A DNA stretch of 64,000 nucleotides from Lodderomyces elongisporus (lineage: Eukaryota > Ascomycota > Pichiomycetes > Serinales > Debaryomycetaceae): contig NC_083673.1 in assembly GCF_030384665.1 (NCBI RefSeq), forward strand, positions 1,311,501-1,375,500, read 5' to 3'. The position numbers and the translations under genes were made by a program. Numbering within the stretch: position 1 is the first letter of the stretch; each line of letters opens with the position of its first letter. Below, in pieces: positions 1 to 8,444 of this stretch. The notes below the pieces were generated by a model. That model did no database searches. It was not told where the DNA came from and saw only the letters and a program-made list of their open reading frames with translations.

Positions 1-1
1 T

Positions 2-109
2 CCTGGTAATGTTGATCTCAAACAGACTGCCCAGCCATTGACATTTGCCAATACAAACTCCGAAGAAGAAGAAGATGACGATGATGATGATGAGTTAATA
101 GAGGTATAG
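2..109 (+). CDS. C-terminal fragment of an unidentified protein (acidic tail)
   Basis: An open frame runs from base 2 to a TAG at 107-109 and encodes 35 residues, ending in four Glu, six Asp and then ELIEV. The start lies off the left edge. Acidic C-terminal tails of this kind occur on many yeast nuclear and ribosome-associated proteins, so the tail alone does not identify the family and I do not recognise it. Support for it being a real gene end is the uninterrupted frame at the window edge with non-repetitive sequence before the acidic run. The AT-rich, T-run-rich sequence after the stop looks like a 3' region. Confidence 0.45.
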   Translation, partial: PGNVDLKQTAQPLTFANTNSEEEEDDDDDDELIEV

Positions 110-269
110 TAATTCTTCTTTTCTTATAGACTTGGAATATTAAAAAAAAAAAGGAAACAATACAATAAAACAAATAGAAAAAAAAAAAAAAAAGAAATGA
201 AAGATAATTTAATAAATTCGGAGTTGGCTTGTTTACGTTTATTCCGACCCTCGTCACCCTCTTTGCTCG

Positions 270-288
270 CCCCCCCCCCCCCCCCCCC
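270..288 (+). repeat. C19 homopolymer
   Basis: Nineteen consecutive C residues. Such a tract is unstable in length and often mis-called in assemblies. Confidence 0.95.
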
Positions 289-400
289 ACCTTGCTTTTT
301 TTTAAGTAAAATATATGTGATAAAATTAACTAAACAAATTAGCTGATTATGGAAATTAGAGTGCCCAAAAAAGTTAATTAATTAATTAACTAATTAATTT

Positions 401-441
401 ATTTTTATTTTTATTTTTATTTTTATTTTTATTTTTATTTT
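401..441 (+). repeat. (ATTTTT)n hexanucleotide repeat
   Basis: Nearly seven perfect tandem copies of ATTTTT, directly preceded by a TTAA-type tetranucleotide run from about 374. Confidence 0.9.
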
Positions 442-1382
442 AGATTAATACAGTTGGTAGCTCAATAGATTTTATTAATTTTTTTTTAGTCAGTGGACAT
501 TGTAGAGGAATGTGGAGTGATTGGTGCGTTTTGGTGTGTCTCGTGCAATAAGGTGCCAATGCCGGATTGTTCTTTTGTTAATTAACATTTTATATTATTT
601 TATTATTTAATTTTTATTTGTTTTTTTTTTTTTGTTTTTTGCTCTGCAATATTCCACGAGAATGTAAAAGTAGGCAATGATAGTCTTGGGCCATTAATTA
701 TATTTGGTAAATGTAAGTAAGAAGTAAACTTTCCAAACAGCTGACTTAACAGGTCTTTTCAGAATAGATTAAAGGGAAAAGAACAAATTTTTTTTTTTCA
801 TTTTCCTTTTTGTTTTTGCTACACATACGGCTTTAAAGTCAGCAACTATTTCGATCACGGAACAAATAATGTGAGTCGAGTGACAAGAGATGGAAAAAAA
901 AAATCCTATTTTATTTTGTTAAATTTAATTTAATTTAATTTAATTTAATTTAATTTATTTTTTCACCTTGCCAATATAACTTTAGTAGTACAATAAATAT
1001 AACTTGCAAGTCATGCTTGTTTCTTTCCCAATTTTAATTATTCCTGAGTTTGTTTATAATGGCAGAGGTAAGAGATAAGAAGTGTTTGCTTGTAGGTGAG
1101 AGAAAGAAGACTTAGAGGTGTGAAGTTGTGCAATGTCTGCAGTGAAATAATCCGATGGCTTTTTTGCCAGCCTTTTGTTGTTGGTTATTTCCACTCTAAC
1201 CCTAACCCCACACACTATTAAATCTTTTTTTTTTTTTTTTTTCCTTCTATATTCCACATATACAAATTTATTTATTGAACCAATGTTGTTTTGCTTTTTA
1301 TTTATTTATTTTATATTTATTTATTTATTTATTCTGTGACTCTGTGTAACTTCTTCTCGTTTGGGGAATTGGCGAAGTGGGG

Positions 1383-1627
1383 AGGGGAAGTGAGAGAGAG
1401 AGAAAAAGAAAGTGTGCAGTACAAAAAATGGCGATAGAGAAGTAAGAAGAAGGGAGGAGGGAGGAGGAGGAGGAGGAGGAGGAAAAGGCGTGGACGGAGG
1501 ATCCTCCACCATCGTAAGTGACTACTACGGAGTATTACATAATCAGTCACTTGCGCTCAACAAGTAACCGACAGTATTTAATCTTCCCATCCACTTGTTG
1601 CTGGAGGGAGAAGGAAAAAGAGAGGGG
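1383..1627 (+). promoter_or_regulatory. AGGGG (STRE-like) elements upstream of GSY1
   Basis: AGGGG cores lie at 1383-1387 and 1623-1627, about 850 and 610 bp upstream of the GSY1 ATG. In Saccharomyces cerevisiae glycogen genes respond to stress through this Msn2/4 core. In CUG-clade yeasts that wiring is weaker, and these cores sit in a generally G-rich stretch, so chance is likely enough to keep confidence low. Confidence 0.25.
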
Positions 1628-1654
1628 CGGGGAGTGAAGAGTGGGGAGTGGGGA
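1624..1654 (+). other. G-quadruplex candidate upstream of GSY1
   Basis: Four GGGG runs (loops 1, 10 and 3 bases) about 590 bp upstream of the GSY1 ATG. Confidence 0.5.
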
Positions 1655-2237
1655 GGCTAGGTTTAGTAAGGAGGTTTAAATTGATTATTATATCCACCAA
1701 TTTATATTTTCACCTATTACACTTTTTCTATATAAAAAGAACTTGTGTTTTACACATTTTTCAATTCTCTTTTCTAGTTCTACTTTTTTTTTTTGTTTTT
1801 TTTTAACCCTGTTATACAATATTCACAATATTTCATCAAACTCTGGAAGAGGTCTTGTAAAAGGTTACGGCTGTTTGCAATTTGTCAATATCTAAGATTC
1901 AATTCCTCCAATTTAGAAATTAGTTAGCACTGCATATCCACGCAACTCAACATATTCCCTTCTTAACTTAACCTGCCCACCTGTCTTCCACTTCTTCTTT
2001 CCTTCCCCCCCCCCCCCTCTCCCTTTTCCCTCCACCTCCCCACAAACAAACTTTTAGAGAGAAAATTTTGGGATTGGCCAGCACATTTACTTTTCTACAA
2101 AATATACATACAGCAGTACATCCATAAAGCAACACTCTTTATCGCTTTATAAACAAACACACCAAACACATTCTCAAGTTTAGTCCAACACAATTGCAAG
2201 AAAAGAAGAAAATAGAAAAAAAAATTTATACACAACA

Positions 2238-4349
2238 ATGACTAGAGACATTACTAACCACTTGCTCTTTGAAGTGGCTACGGAGGTTGCCCACAAAGTT
2301 GGTGGTATCTACTCGGTGCTAAAATCAAAAGCACCAATCACCGTGGCAGAATACAGAGAACGCTACACTCTACTTGGGCCCTTAAACTACCACTCCGCAC
2401 AGATTGAAGTTGAGGAGTTGCCTGTTAAGGACCCATTGATCAAGCAGACATTGGACTCCATGTCCAGCAAGGGTATTCGATGGCTCTACGGTAGATGGTT
2501 GATTGAAGGAGCTCCACGGGTTCTTTTGTTTGACATTTGGTCTGCCGGTGGGTTCTTGAATGAATGGAAAGCAGACCTTTGGAACGTTGCCGGTATTCCA
2601 ACCCCAGACCACGACTCTGAAACCAATGAAGCCATCTTGCTAGGATACATTGTCGCTTGGTTCTTGGGAGAGTTGGTCTACAATGATAGAGACAGAGCAG
2701 TAATTGCCCATTTCCACGAATGGTTGGCCGGTGTCGCTTTGCCATTGTGCCGCAAAAGAAGAATCGACGTGACAACCATCTTCACCACCCACGCCACCTT
2801 GTTGGGAAGATATCTTTGCGCAGGCTCAACAGACTTTTATAACAACTTGGCAAACTTTGATGTAGATGCTGAAGCTGGAAAAAGAGGTATCTACCACCGT
2901 TATTGCATTGAGAGGTCAGCTACCCACTCTGCTGACGTGTTTACCACTGTGTCGCACATTACCGCTTTCGAAAGTGAACATTTGTTGAAGAGAAAACCAG
3001 ACGGCGTGTTGCCAAATGGATTGAATGTGGTGAAATTCCAAGCAGTACACGAGTTTCAAAACTTGCACGCGGTTAAAAAGGCCAAGATCAATGAGTTTAT
3101 CAAGGGTCATTTCTATGGAAACTACGATTTTGATTTGGAAAACACATTGTACTTTTTCATTGCTGGTAGATATGAATTTAGAAACAAAGGCTGTGACTTT
3201 TTCATTGAATCCTTGGCAAGGTTGAACCACAGATTGAAAGAAAGCGGTTCCAAAATGACGGTTGTCGCATTCATTATTATGCCGGGAAAGACTCAATCAT
3301 ATACAGTTGAGACTTTGAAAGGTCAAGCTGTTATTAAGCAATTGGAATCTACCATTGAAGAAGTGCAAAAGAAAGTTGGTGATCGTCTTTTTGAACACTG
3401 TGCTAGATACCCAAACATTGAACACGTTTCTGGTGACAAGTCAAACGAAGTACCGTCCATTGACGAATTAATCAAGCCAGCTGATCGTGTTTTGTTGAAG
3501 AGAAGAATCTATGCCTTGAAGAGAGACGGCTTGCCACCAATTGTGACACACAATATGATTGACGATAGCACCGACCCCATTTTGAACCAGATTAGACGTG
3601 TTCAATTGTTCAATCGTCCTGAGGATAGAGTCAAGATTATTTTCCACCCAGAGTTTCTCAATGCAAACAATCCAATCTTGTCATTGGACTATGACGAATT
3701 TGTTCGTGGTTGTCATTTGGGTGTGTTTCCGTCATACTATGAGCCATGGGGTTACACTCCAGCCGAGTGTACCGTTATGGGTATTCCATCCATTACAACA
3801 AACTTGTCGGGATTCGGTTGTTATATGGAAGACTTGATTGAAAACACTAGTGACTATGGTATCTACATTGTTGATCGTAGAATGAAGTCTGTAGACGAGT
3901 CCATTGACCAATTGACTGATTACATGTTTGATTTCTGTGAAAAGACAAGAAGACAAAGAATCAACCAAAGAAACAGAACCGAGAGATTGAGTGACTTGTT
4001 GGACTGGAAGAGAATGGGCTTGGAGTACATCAAGGCAAGACAATTGAGTTTGAAGAGAGCATACCCTGACAAGTTCAAGAATGGGGCTAACCCATTCAAT
4101 AACTCATCGAATTTGAAGTTGACAAGACCGTTATCTGTTCCAGGTTCACCAAGATCTAAAATTGGATTGATGACTCCTGGAGATTTGGGTAGTTTACAAG
4201 AAGCACAGGAAGGTTTGAACACGGATGACTATGTTGGATTCAAATTGGGATTGGGTGCCGGTGATGATGACAATAACGATGAGGAAGAACGCCATTATCC
4301 ATTGACCTTGAGAGGCAATTCCATGCCGCCAGAGGATGACTCTGTATAA
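2238..4349 (+). CDS. GSY1: Glycogen synthase
   Basis: This 703-residue protein is a GT3-family glycogen synthase, very close to the roughly 705 residues of yeast Gsy2. It transfers glucose from UDP-glucose to the non-reducing ends of glycogen in the cytosol. The N-terminus carries the family KVGGIY motif (residues 20-25) that contacts UDP-glucose. The C-terminal half carries [12 protein letters not shown], whose Glu502 matches the catalytic glutamate of the family. An arginine-rich helix ([14 protein letters not shown], about residues 576-590) matches the glucose-6-phosphate allosteric switch. The tail holds [10 protein letters not shown] (Ser633, Ser637) and MTPGD (Thr646), which match the inhibitory phosphorylation cluster of fungal enzymes. 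It ends in an acidic stretch. The gene converges on a mannosyltransferase gene with about 250 bp between stops. No in-frame CTG was noticed, fitting high expression in a CUG-Ser yeast. Confidence 0.97.
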   Translation: MTRDITNHLLFEVATEVAHKVGGIYSVLKSKAPITVAEYRERYTLLGPLNYHSAQIEVEELPVKDPLIKQTLDSMSSKGIRWLYGRWLIEGAPRVLLFDIWSAGGFLNEWKADLWNVAGIPTPDHDSETNEAILLGYIVAWFLGELVYNDRDRAVIAHFHEWLAGVALPLCRKRRIDVTTIFTTHATLLGRYLCAGSTDFYNNLANFDVDAEAGKRGIYHRYCIERSATHSADVFTTVSHITAFESEHLLKRKPDGVLPNGLNVVKFQAVHEFQNLHAVKKAKINEFIKGHFYGNYDFDLENTLYFFIAGRYEFRNKGCDFFIESLARLNHRLKESGSKMTVVAFIIMPGKTQSYTVETLKGQAVIKQLESTIEEVQKKVGDRLFEHCARYPNIEHVSGDKSNEVPSIDELIKPADRVLLKRRIYALKRDGLPPIVTHNMIDDSTDPILNQIRRVQLFNRPEDRVKIIFHPEFLNANNPILSLDYDEFVRGCHLGVFPSYYEPWGYTPAECTVMGIPSITTNLSGFGCYMEDLIENTSDYGIYIVDRRMKSVDESIDQLTDYMFDFCEKTRRQRINQRNRTERLSDLLDWKRMGLEYIKARQLSLKRAYPDKFKNGANPFNNSSNLKLTRPLSVPGSPRSKIGLMTPGDLGSLQEAQEGLNTDDYVGFKLGLGAGDDDNNDEEERHYPLTLRGNSMPPEDDSV

Positions 4350-4599
4350 GAGTAAGAAAAGAAGAGAAGAGAGGAGAAGAGAAGAGAAAAATAAGAACCT
4401 ATAAGTTTGTTGGTTGGCACTAGTAGGATATTTTGGTGCAGGTAATCAGACATAGAAATAAAAAAATAATTATTTACATACAAGTATACATTCACACATA
4501 TACACAAAACCTATCAGATAAAATTAACCATGCTCTTACTCATAAAATTCGATTTATGTGCTTTCGTGTATTTTTTTCCGCTCCATTTATCTTTTTGTT

Positions 4600-6585
4600 T
4601 CACCAGCTTAATAATTTCTCTGAAGCGTCACAGTATTGAGCAGACAACGACGTCGAACACTCTGCAAGCAATTTGTTTTCAATAAATAAATAGTCGCTCT
4701 CTTTGCCTTTTTCATGTTCCTGTTTCTTCCCCTTTTTCTTTTCGCCCTTTTTCCTTTCTACCTCTGGACCCGCCAAGGCTTGCTGTATGTATCCCAATAA
4801 ACCTCGAACATGAATCAATTTATTAGTTCGGTCAGCCTCACTGAATGTTATACCCATATAATCCAATTTTCTTTCGGTTTCAACGTCATCTCCGCCAAAT
4901 ACCCCCAGACCACTCTGATCAGTGTGCCAATAAGCAATGGAGTTGGGAATCAACACCGATTTTCCATCTGAACATGTTCGTCTATTGTCACCCAGCCACG
5001 TCTCTGGGTTGATATTAAAATCAACCAATGAACTAACAAAATTCAATTCGTATGAAGACTCACGTTCAAGGTCTCGAGACATTATGAAGAAATGTGGACG
5101 ATATAGTTCATGTAAGCATCCGCAGTTTTTACTATGCGAACGAGCAATTCCAAACCAATATTTTCGATTATTGGACTTGATCAGCTCAGGAAGAATAGAA
5201 GAAGGGATGCGAACCAAGTTGGTACCTCCACGGAGCTTTCCTGCATTGTCATTAGCATCTAGTTGGTTAAACTGGGGTCCCGAAACTTTGCGACACAAAC
5301 CCGAGTTGGTGTCACATTTGATGATTCTTAGTGGGTTGAAATTGTATATAAAATTTATACTATCGGAGTTTGAGTTCGAATCTGAGCCGGAACCTGAGCC
5401 GGAACCTGAGGCAGAACCCGAAGCGGATCCCGAGCGCGAGCTGGATGGGTTTGAGCCTGCATCATAGTCCATGAATGGTGCCCAATTCTTTTCAATAAAG
5501 CTTCGTTTTTTATCCTCAATGAATAGCAAAGTTATCTTGTGTAGATCACTAAATGGTTGGTAGATGTGCATACCTCGACTCCATTTGATCTTTGTTCTTC
5601 GCGCATTAAATACAATTATTGGCTCCTGCATCAACTTCCCAGATTCGTCGTCCTTGTACTCTTTTAGGATAATCCTTGGATCTTCGCTCCCGATAACAAC
5701 CTTTTCATCTCTCGTACCCACATCTATATCGTGTGGTAAAATGGTGGGGAACCGAATGTCCAATACCGGAAATTGATAATCCTTTAATTCGGCCCAATTT
5801 CTATCAAATATTTGGGCTGAAAGAACAGATATTGTTGGGTTGTTTCGCTGACCCAGTTTTGTATAGACGATCCTGTTGACCATGAAATAAACTTGGTATT
5901 TGCTCATCCAGATTGCAGAGCCACAAAACTTAAACCATTTGTTTTTGAGTATAGATTCCTCCAGTTCATCCTCACCATCTTGGAAAAATAATTTGTACAC
6001 GTCATTCGATCGTGATAGCTCAAGTAATTGTCTCCTCAAATGTGGTAGGTCGCTATTACGATTCAAATTGAACGCTTCACTAGCTTCAATGGGAGCCTTG
6101 TTTTGTATTTTGATGGTATCACATTGGAAATTTGTATCATCCTCTTCCTCACTTTCATCCTGTCCTTGTCCTTGTCCTTGTCCTTGCTTCTTTTTCGATG
6201 AGTCTTGCTCTTTGTTCTTCAAGGGTAAGGCATCTTCTTGGTTTTTGAACGAGAACCCGGGAACTTCAAACTTTTTATATTTTATCATTTGAATTTCATC
6301 GTGGAGTGGGCTTTGCATGGTTTTGATGATTTCCGAGTCTTGGAATATACTCCACTGGTTGACTGCACCGCTTTTGAAGAACCATATTAGAAAAACCCAA
6401 AGGTTGATATTGAAAGCAATAATGAGAAATAGTATACCAATGGTGTACACATCCTTTTTTTTGCCTCGACTTTTATTGTATAGCTTATAAAAGATGACGC
6501 CCGAGGCCAAACTCAATGCTAATATACCAACTGTTAGTAGACTAGTTGGCGCGGTTCCTGTCGATATATCTCTTAGAGATTCCAT
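4600..6585 (-). CDS. Beta-1,2-mannosyltransferase, BMT family (GT91)
   Basis: The 661-residue protein resembles the Candida BMT/WRY family of beta-mannosyltransferases (GT91), Golgi type II membrane enzymes that add beta-1,2-linked mannose to cell-wall mannan or related glycans. Two hydrophobic segments sit near the N-terminus (about 16-35 and 46-70), with a KSRGKKKD basic stretch between them. The catalytic region begins near residue 190. It includes GSAIWMSKYQ, DVGTRDEKVVIGSEDPRI, FNARRTKIKWSRGMH, GGTNLVRIP, YWFGIARSHSKNCGCLHELY and a CSDGKSVLIPNSIAYW segment near the end, all in the order I expect for the family. Three low-complexity insertions break it: a KKKQGQGQ/acidic linker (about 127-150), a Ser-Gly/Ser-Ala repeat (about 385-410, bases 5364-5446) inside the enzyme domain, and a Lys-rich stretch near the C-terminus. 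The family has several paralogues, so I do not assign a number. The ATG at 6585 is followed at once by a plausible membrane anchor. Confidence 0.88.
   Translation of the reverse strand: MESLRDISTGTAPTSLLTVGILALSLASGVIFYKLYNKSRGKKKDVYTIGILFLIIAFNINLWVFLIWFFKSGAVNQWSIFQDSEIIKTMQSPLHDEIQMIKYKKFEVPGFSFKNQEDALPLKNKEQDSSKKKQGQGQGQGQDESEEEDDTNFQCDTIKIQNKAPIEASEAFNLNRNSDLPHLRRQLLELSRSNDVYKLFFQDGEDELEESILKNKWFKFCGSAIWMSKYQVYFMVNRIVYTKLGQRNNPTISVLSAQIFDRNWAELKDYQFPVLDIRFPTILPHDIDVGTRDEKVVIGSEDPRIILKEYKDDESGKLMQEPIIVFNARRTKIKWSRGMHIYQPFSDLHKITLLFIEDKKRSFIEKNWAPFMDYDAGSNPSSSRSGSASGSASGSGSGSGSDSNSNSDSINFIYNFNPLRIIKCDTNSGLCRKVSGPQFNQLDANDNAGKLRGGTNLVRIPSSILPELIKSNNRKYWFGIARSHSKNCGCLHELYRPHFFIMSRDLERESSYELNFVSSLVDFNINPETWLGDNRRTCSDGKSVLIPNSIAYWHTDQSGLGVFGGDDVETERKLDYMGITFSEADRTNKLIHVRGLLGYIQQALAGPEVERKKGEKKKGKKQEHEKGKESDYLFIENKLLAECSTSLSAQYCDASEKLLSW
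5364..5446 (-). repeat. In-frame Ser-Gly/Ser-Ala repeat inside the mannosyltransferase
   Basis: A hexanucleotide-type repeat encodes alternating Ser-Gly, Ser-Ala and then Ser-Asp/Ser-Asn. Read on the other strand it gives an apparent Glu-Pro protein, which is a shadow. Confidence 0.85.
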
Positions 6586-7426
6586 TCTTTTGGAAAATTG
6601 TATATAGTTTTAAAAAAAAAAAGATGGAGCTTGGAGATTGAAAATCAGTGTTAGTGAATTTTGAATCGTATAGTGTAACGATGGTAACCACTGATAAAGA
6701 TGCCAAGTAAATTCAAGTTTTTACTTTCTTCTTTGAAGTTGACAAATAGATATGTGATGGTCAATGTGTCTGCCAAACAAATCAGGCTATTCTGATTTTT
6801 TTAATGTGCAAAGAGACGGAAAAGGAAGGGGAAAAAAGGGGGGTGATTAAGGTGTGATTTTGATTGTAAAAAAAGAGATTTTCTCTATTGTTTAGGTAAT
6901 TATTTTTTTTATTAGTGGTCGTAGTTAGTCGTGGTTGTTATTATTCCTTTGCTTCTTATATTTTCTTCTACTAGTTCTGGTTATTATACTAGTATTGCTA
7001 GGTTTGCTTGTCCTTTTCTTTCTCTTTCTCTCTCTCTCCTTCTCTCTCTCTCACGTGTGGCGGTGTGCAATTCTAAGCAATTCTCTTACATTTTTTTTAT
7101 TGATTGAACTTTTTATTTGCATCAATTTTTTTTTATTTTTTTATTTCATTAGACTGCTACAGAGAGGTTTAAAGGAAAAAACACTGTAACAAGACTTCCT
7201 TCCCCCATCATCTACTGTTGTTGTTGTTGTTGTTGTAGCTTGTTATTTTTTTGCTTGTTCTTGCCTTTTTTTCTGTAGTAGTTTTGCATCAATAGAACAC
7301 TTGCTCACTCTATTTGTTTTTGAATATACGCTTTCAAATACTTTTTTTAGGCAAATCATCTACAACAAATTTTGAAGTATAACGGGAGAACAAATGATGA
7401 CGAAAAAAAGAGAGAGTGCCGAGTTA

Positions 7427-7453
7427 GGGTGGCGGGAGGGAGGAAGGGAGGGG
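7427..7453 (+). other. G-quadruplex candidate
   Basis: Five runs of three or four G lie within 27 bases, with loops of 1-5 bases, in an otherwise AT-rich spacer. Confidence 0.6.
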
Positions 7454-7910
7454 TGTCGCCAGAAAGAGAAACAGCTGCTTCAAAAAAAGTGATGGGGAAA
7501 GGGTGAAGGGGGTAGGAGGAAGGAGGCTAAGTTAGAAGATTTTGTATAGTCCACATGTTGATTTCTATTTACAGTTTCTATTTTTGGATGTTTATAATGG
7601 GAGTGCTTCACAAACTCTAATATTGTGAATTCCTTGTTTCTTTCGTTGTTTCTTCTTCTTCTTTGTTTTTTTTTTATTATTTTTTTTTTGAAGTAAATAA
7701 GTCCTTTACAAGTCGTTACCTCAAACCCAAAGTGCTTTTAAAGATAATTTACCCCCCCTTCCCTTCCCTTCCATTACATTGCTCTATTCTTTCCCTTTAT
7801 CTTTCCCGTTCTTCCACTCACACTATTTCAAAGCTACTCTTTCTGTTAAGCATGTCAAGTACAGCCAGCTACTACCATTTTTTCCGAGTGTAAAGATAGC
7901 CTAATTGATA

Positions 7911-7924
7911 TAATCACGTGATTA
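7911..7924. promoter_or_regulatory. Perfect palindrome TAATCACGTGATTA (bHLH/Cbf1-type site)
   Basis: A 14-bp perfect palindrome is centred on TCACGTGA, the Cbf1/bHLH core. It lies about 520 bp upstream of the DSF2-like ATG and 1.3 kb upstream of the mannosyltransferase ATG. The site is seen directly; its use is inference. Confidence 0.45.
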
Positions 7925-8258
7925 ATTATTTATTACAGAAAAAAAAAGAAATAAAAAATTAAAAGAGAAAATTAAGAGATCCTGATAATAGGGGGTTTTT
8001 GAGCTGACGCGTACTGCACAAAGGGTAGTTTTTTTTTTCTTTTTGGCTTTCTTTTTTTTTTTTGTTTTTTTTTTTTAAGAAATATTCCCACACCATTTTG
8101 AAACACAAACAATGTCAATTTAAAACTTTCTTACCAAAGAGGAGAAAGGAGGTGTAAAAACTCACCTACAATTCACTTTATCTTTCCAATACCCTTTTGA
8201 TTAAAGTAACCACAAAGGATTAGTTATATCCATATTTACACATTAATTAAGCAATTTA

Positions 8259-8260
<2 letters not shown>

Positions 8261-8295
<35 letters not shown>
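8261..8295. repeat. (TA)n dinucleotide repeat
   Basis: About 17 perfect TA units, 150 bp upstream of the DSF2-like ATG. It could act as a nucleosome-poor or TATA-like promoter element. Confidence 0.9.
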
Positions 8296-8297
<2 letters not shown>

Positions 8298-8444
8298 AGT
8301 AGAATTACTTTGAGAAGACCACATCAACATTGGTTGCTTTTTCTGAAATCGAATCCACCTTTGCTTATTCCTGTTTCATTACCATTAATTTATTTTTATT
8401 TTTTTTGCGTTTCTGGTTTCATTCTTTATACATATCTACGCACC

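Larger units (their letters stand above)
110..2237. other. 2.1 kb intergenic region, GSY1 upstream region
   Basis: No credible gene. It holds a 19-base C run (270-288), an (ATTTTT)n run (401-441), a TTTAA repeat (about 923-956), TTTA repeats near 1300-1332, a purine-rich GGA tract (about 1440-1485) and a G-rich quadruplex candidate (1624-1654). A TATA-like element TATATAAAA lies at 1729-1737. AGGGG pentamers (stress-response-element core) occur at 1383-1387 and 1623-1627. The short reverse-strand frames here are readings of the GGA and poly-T tracts. Confidence 0.6.
6586..8444. other. 1.9 kb divergent intergenic region (mannosyltransferase / DSF2-like)
   Basis: No credible gene. It contains CT-rich tracts, CACGTG at 7052-7057, a (TTG)n run near 7217, a strong G-quadruplex candidate (7427-7453), a perfect palindrome around CACGTG (7911-7924), poly-T blocks and a (TA)n run at 8261-8295. 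After the TA run the frame of the following gene is open but has no ATG until 8445. Confidence 0.6.

Noticed and set aside
4937..5467. 176-codon forward frame with Glu-Pro repeats
   Set aside because: It is antisense to the mannosyltransferase and its repeat is the complement of the Ser-Gly repeat.
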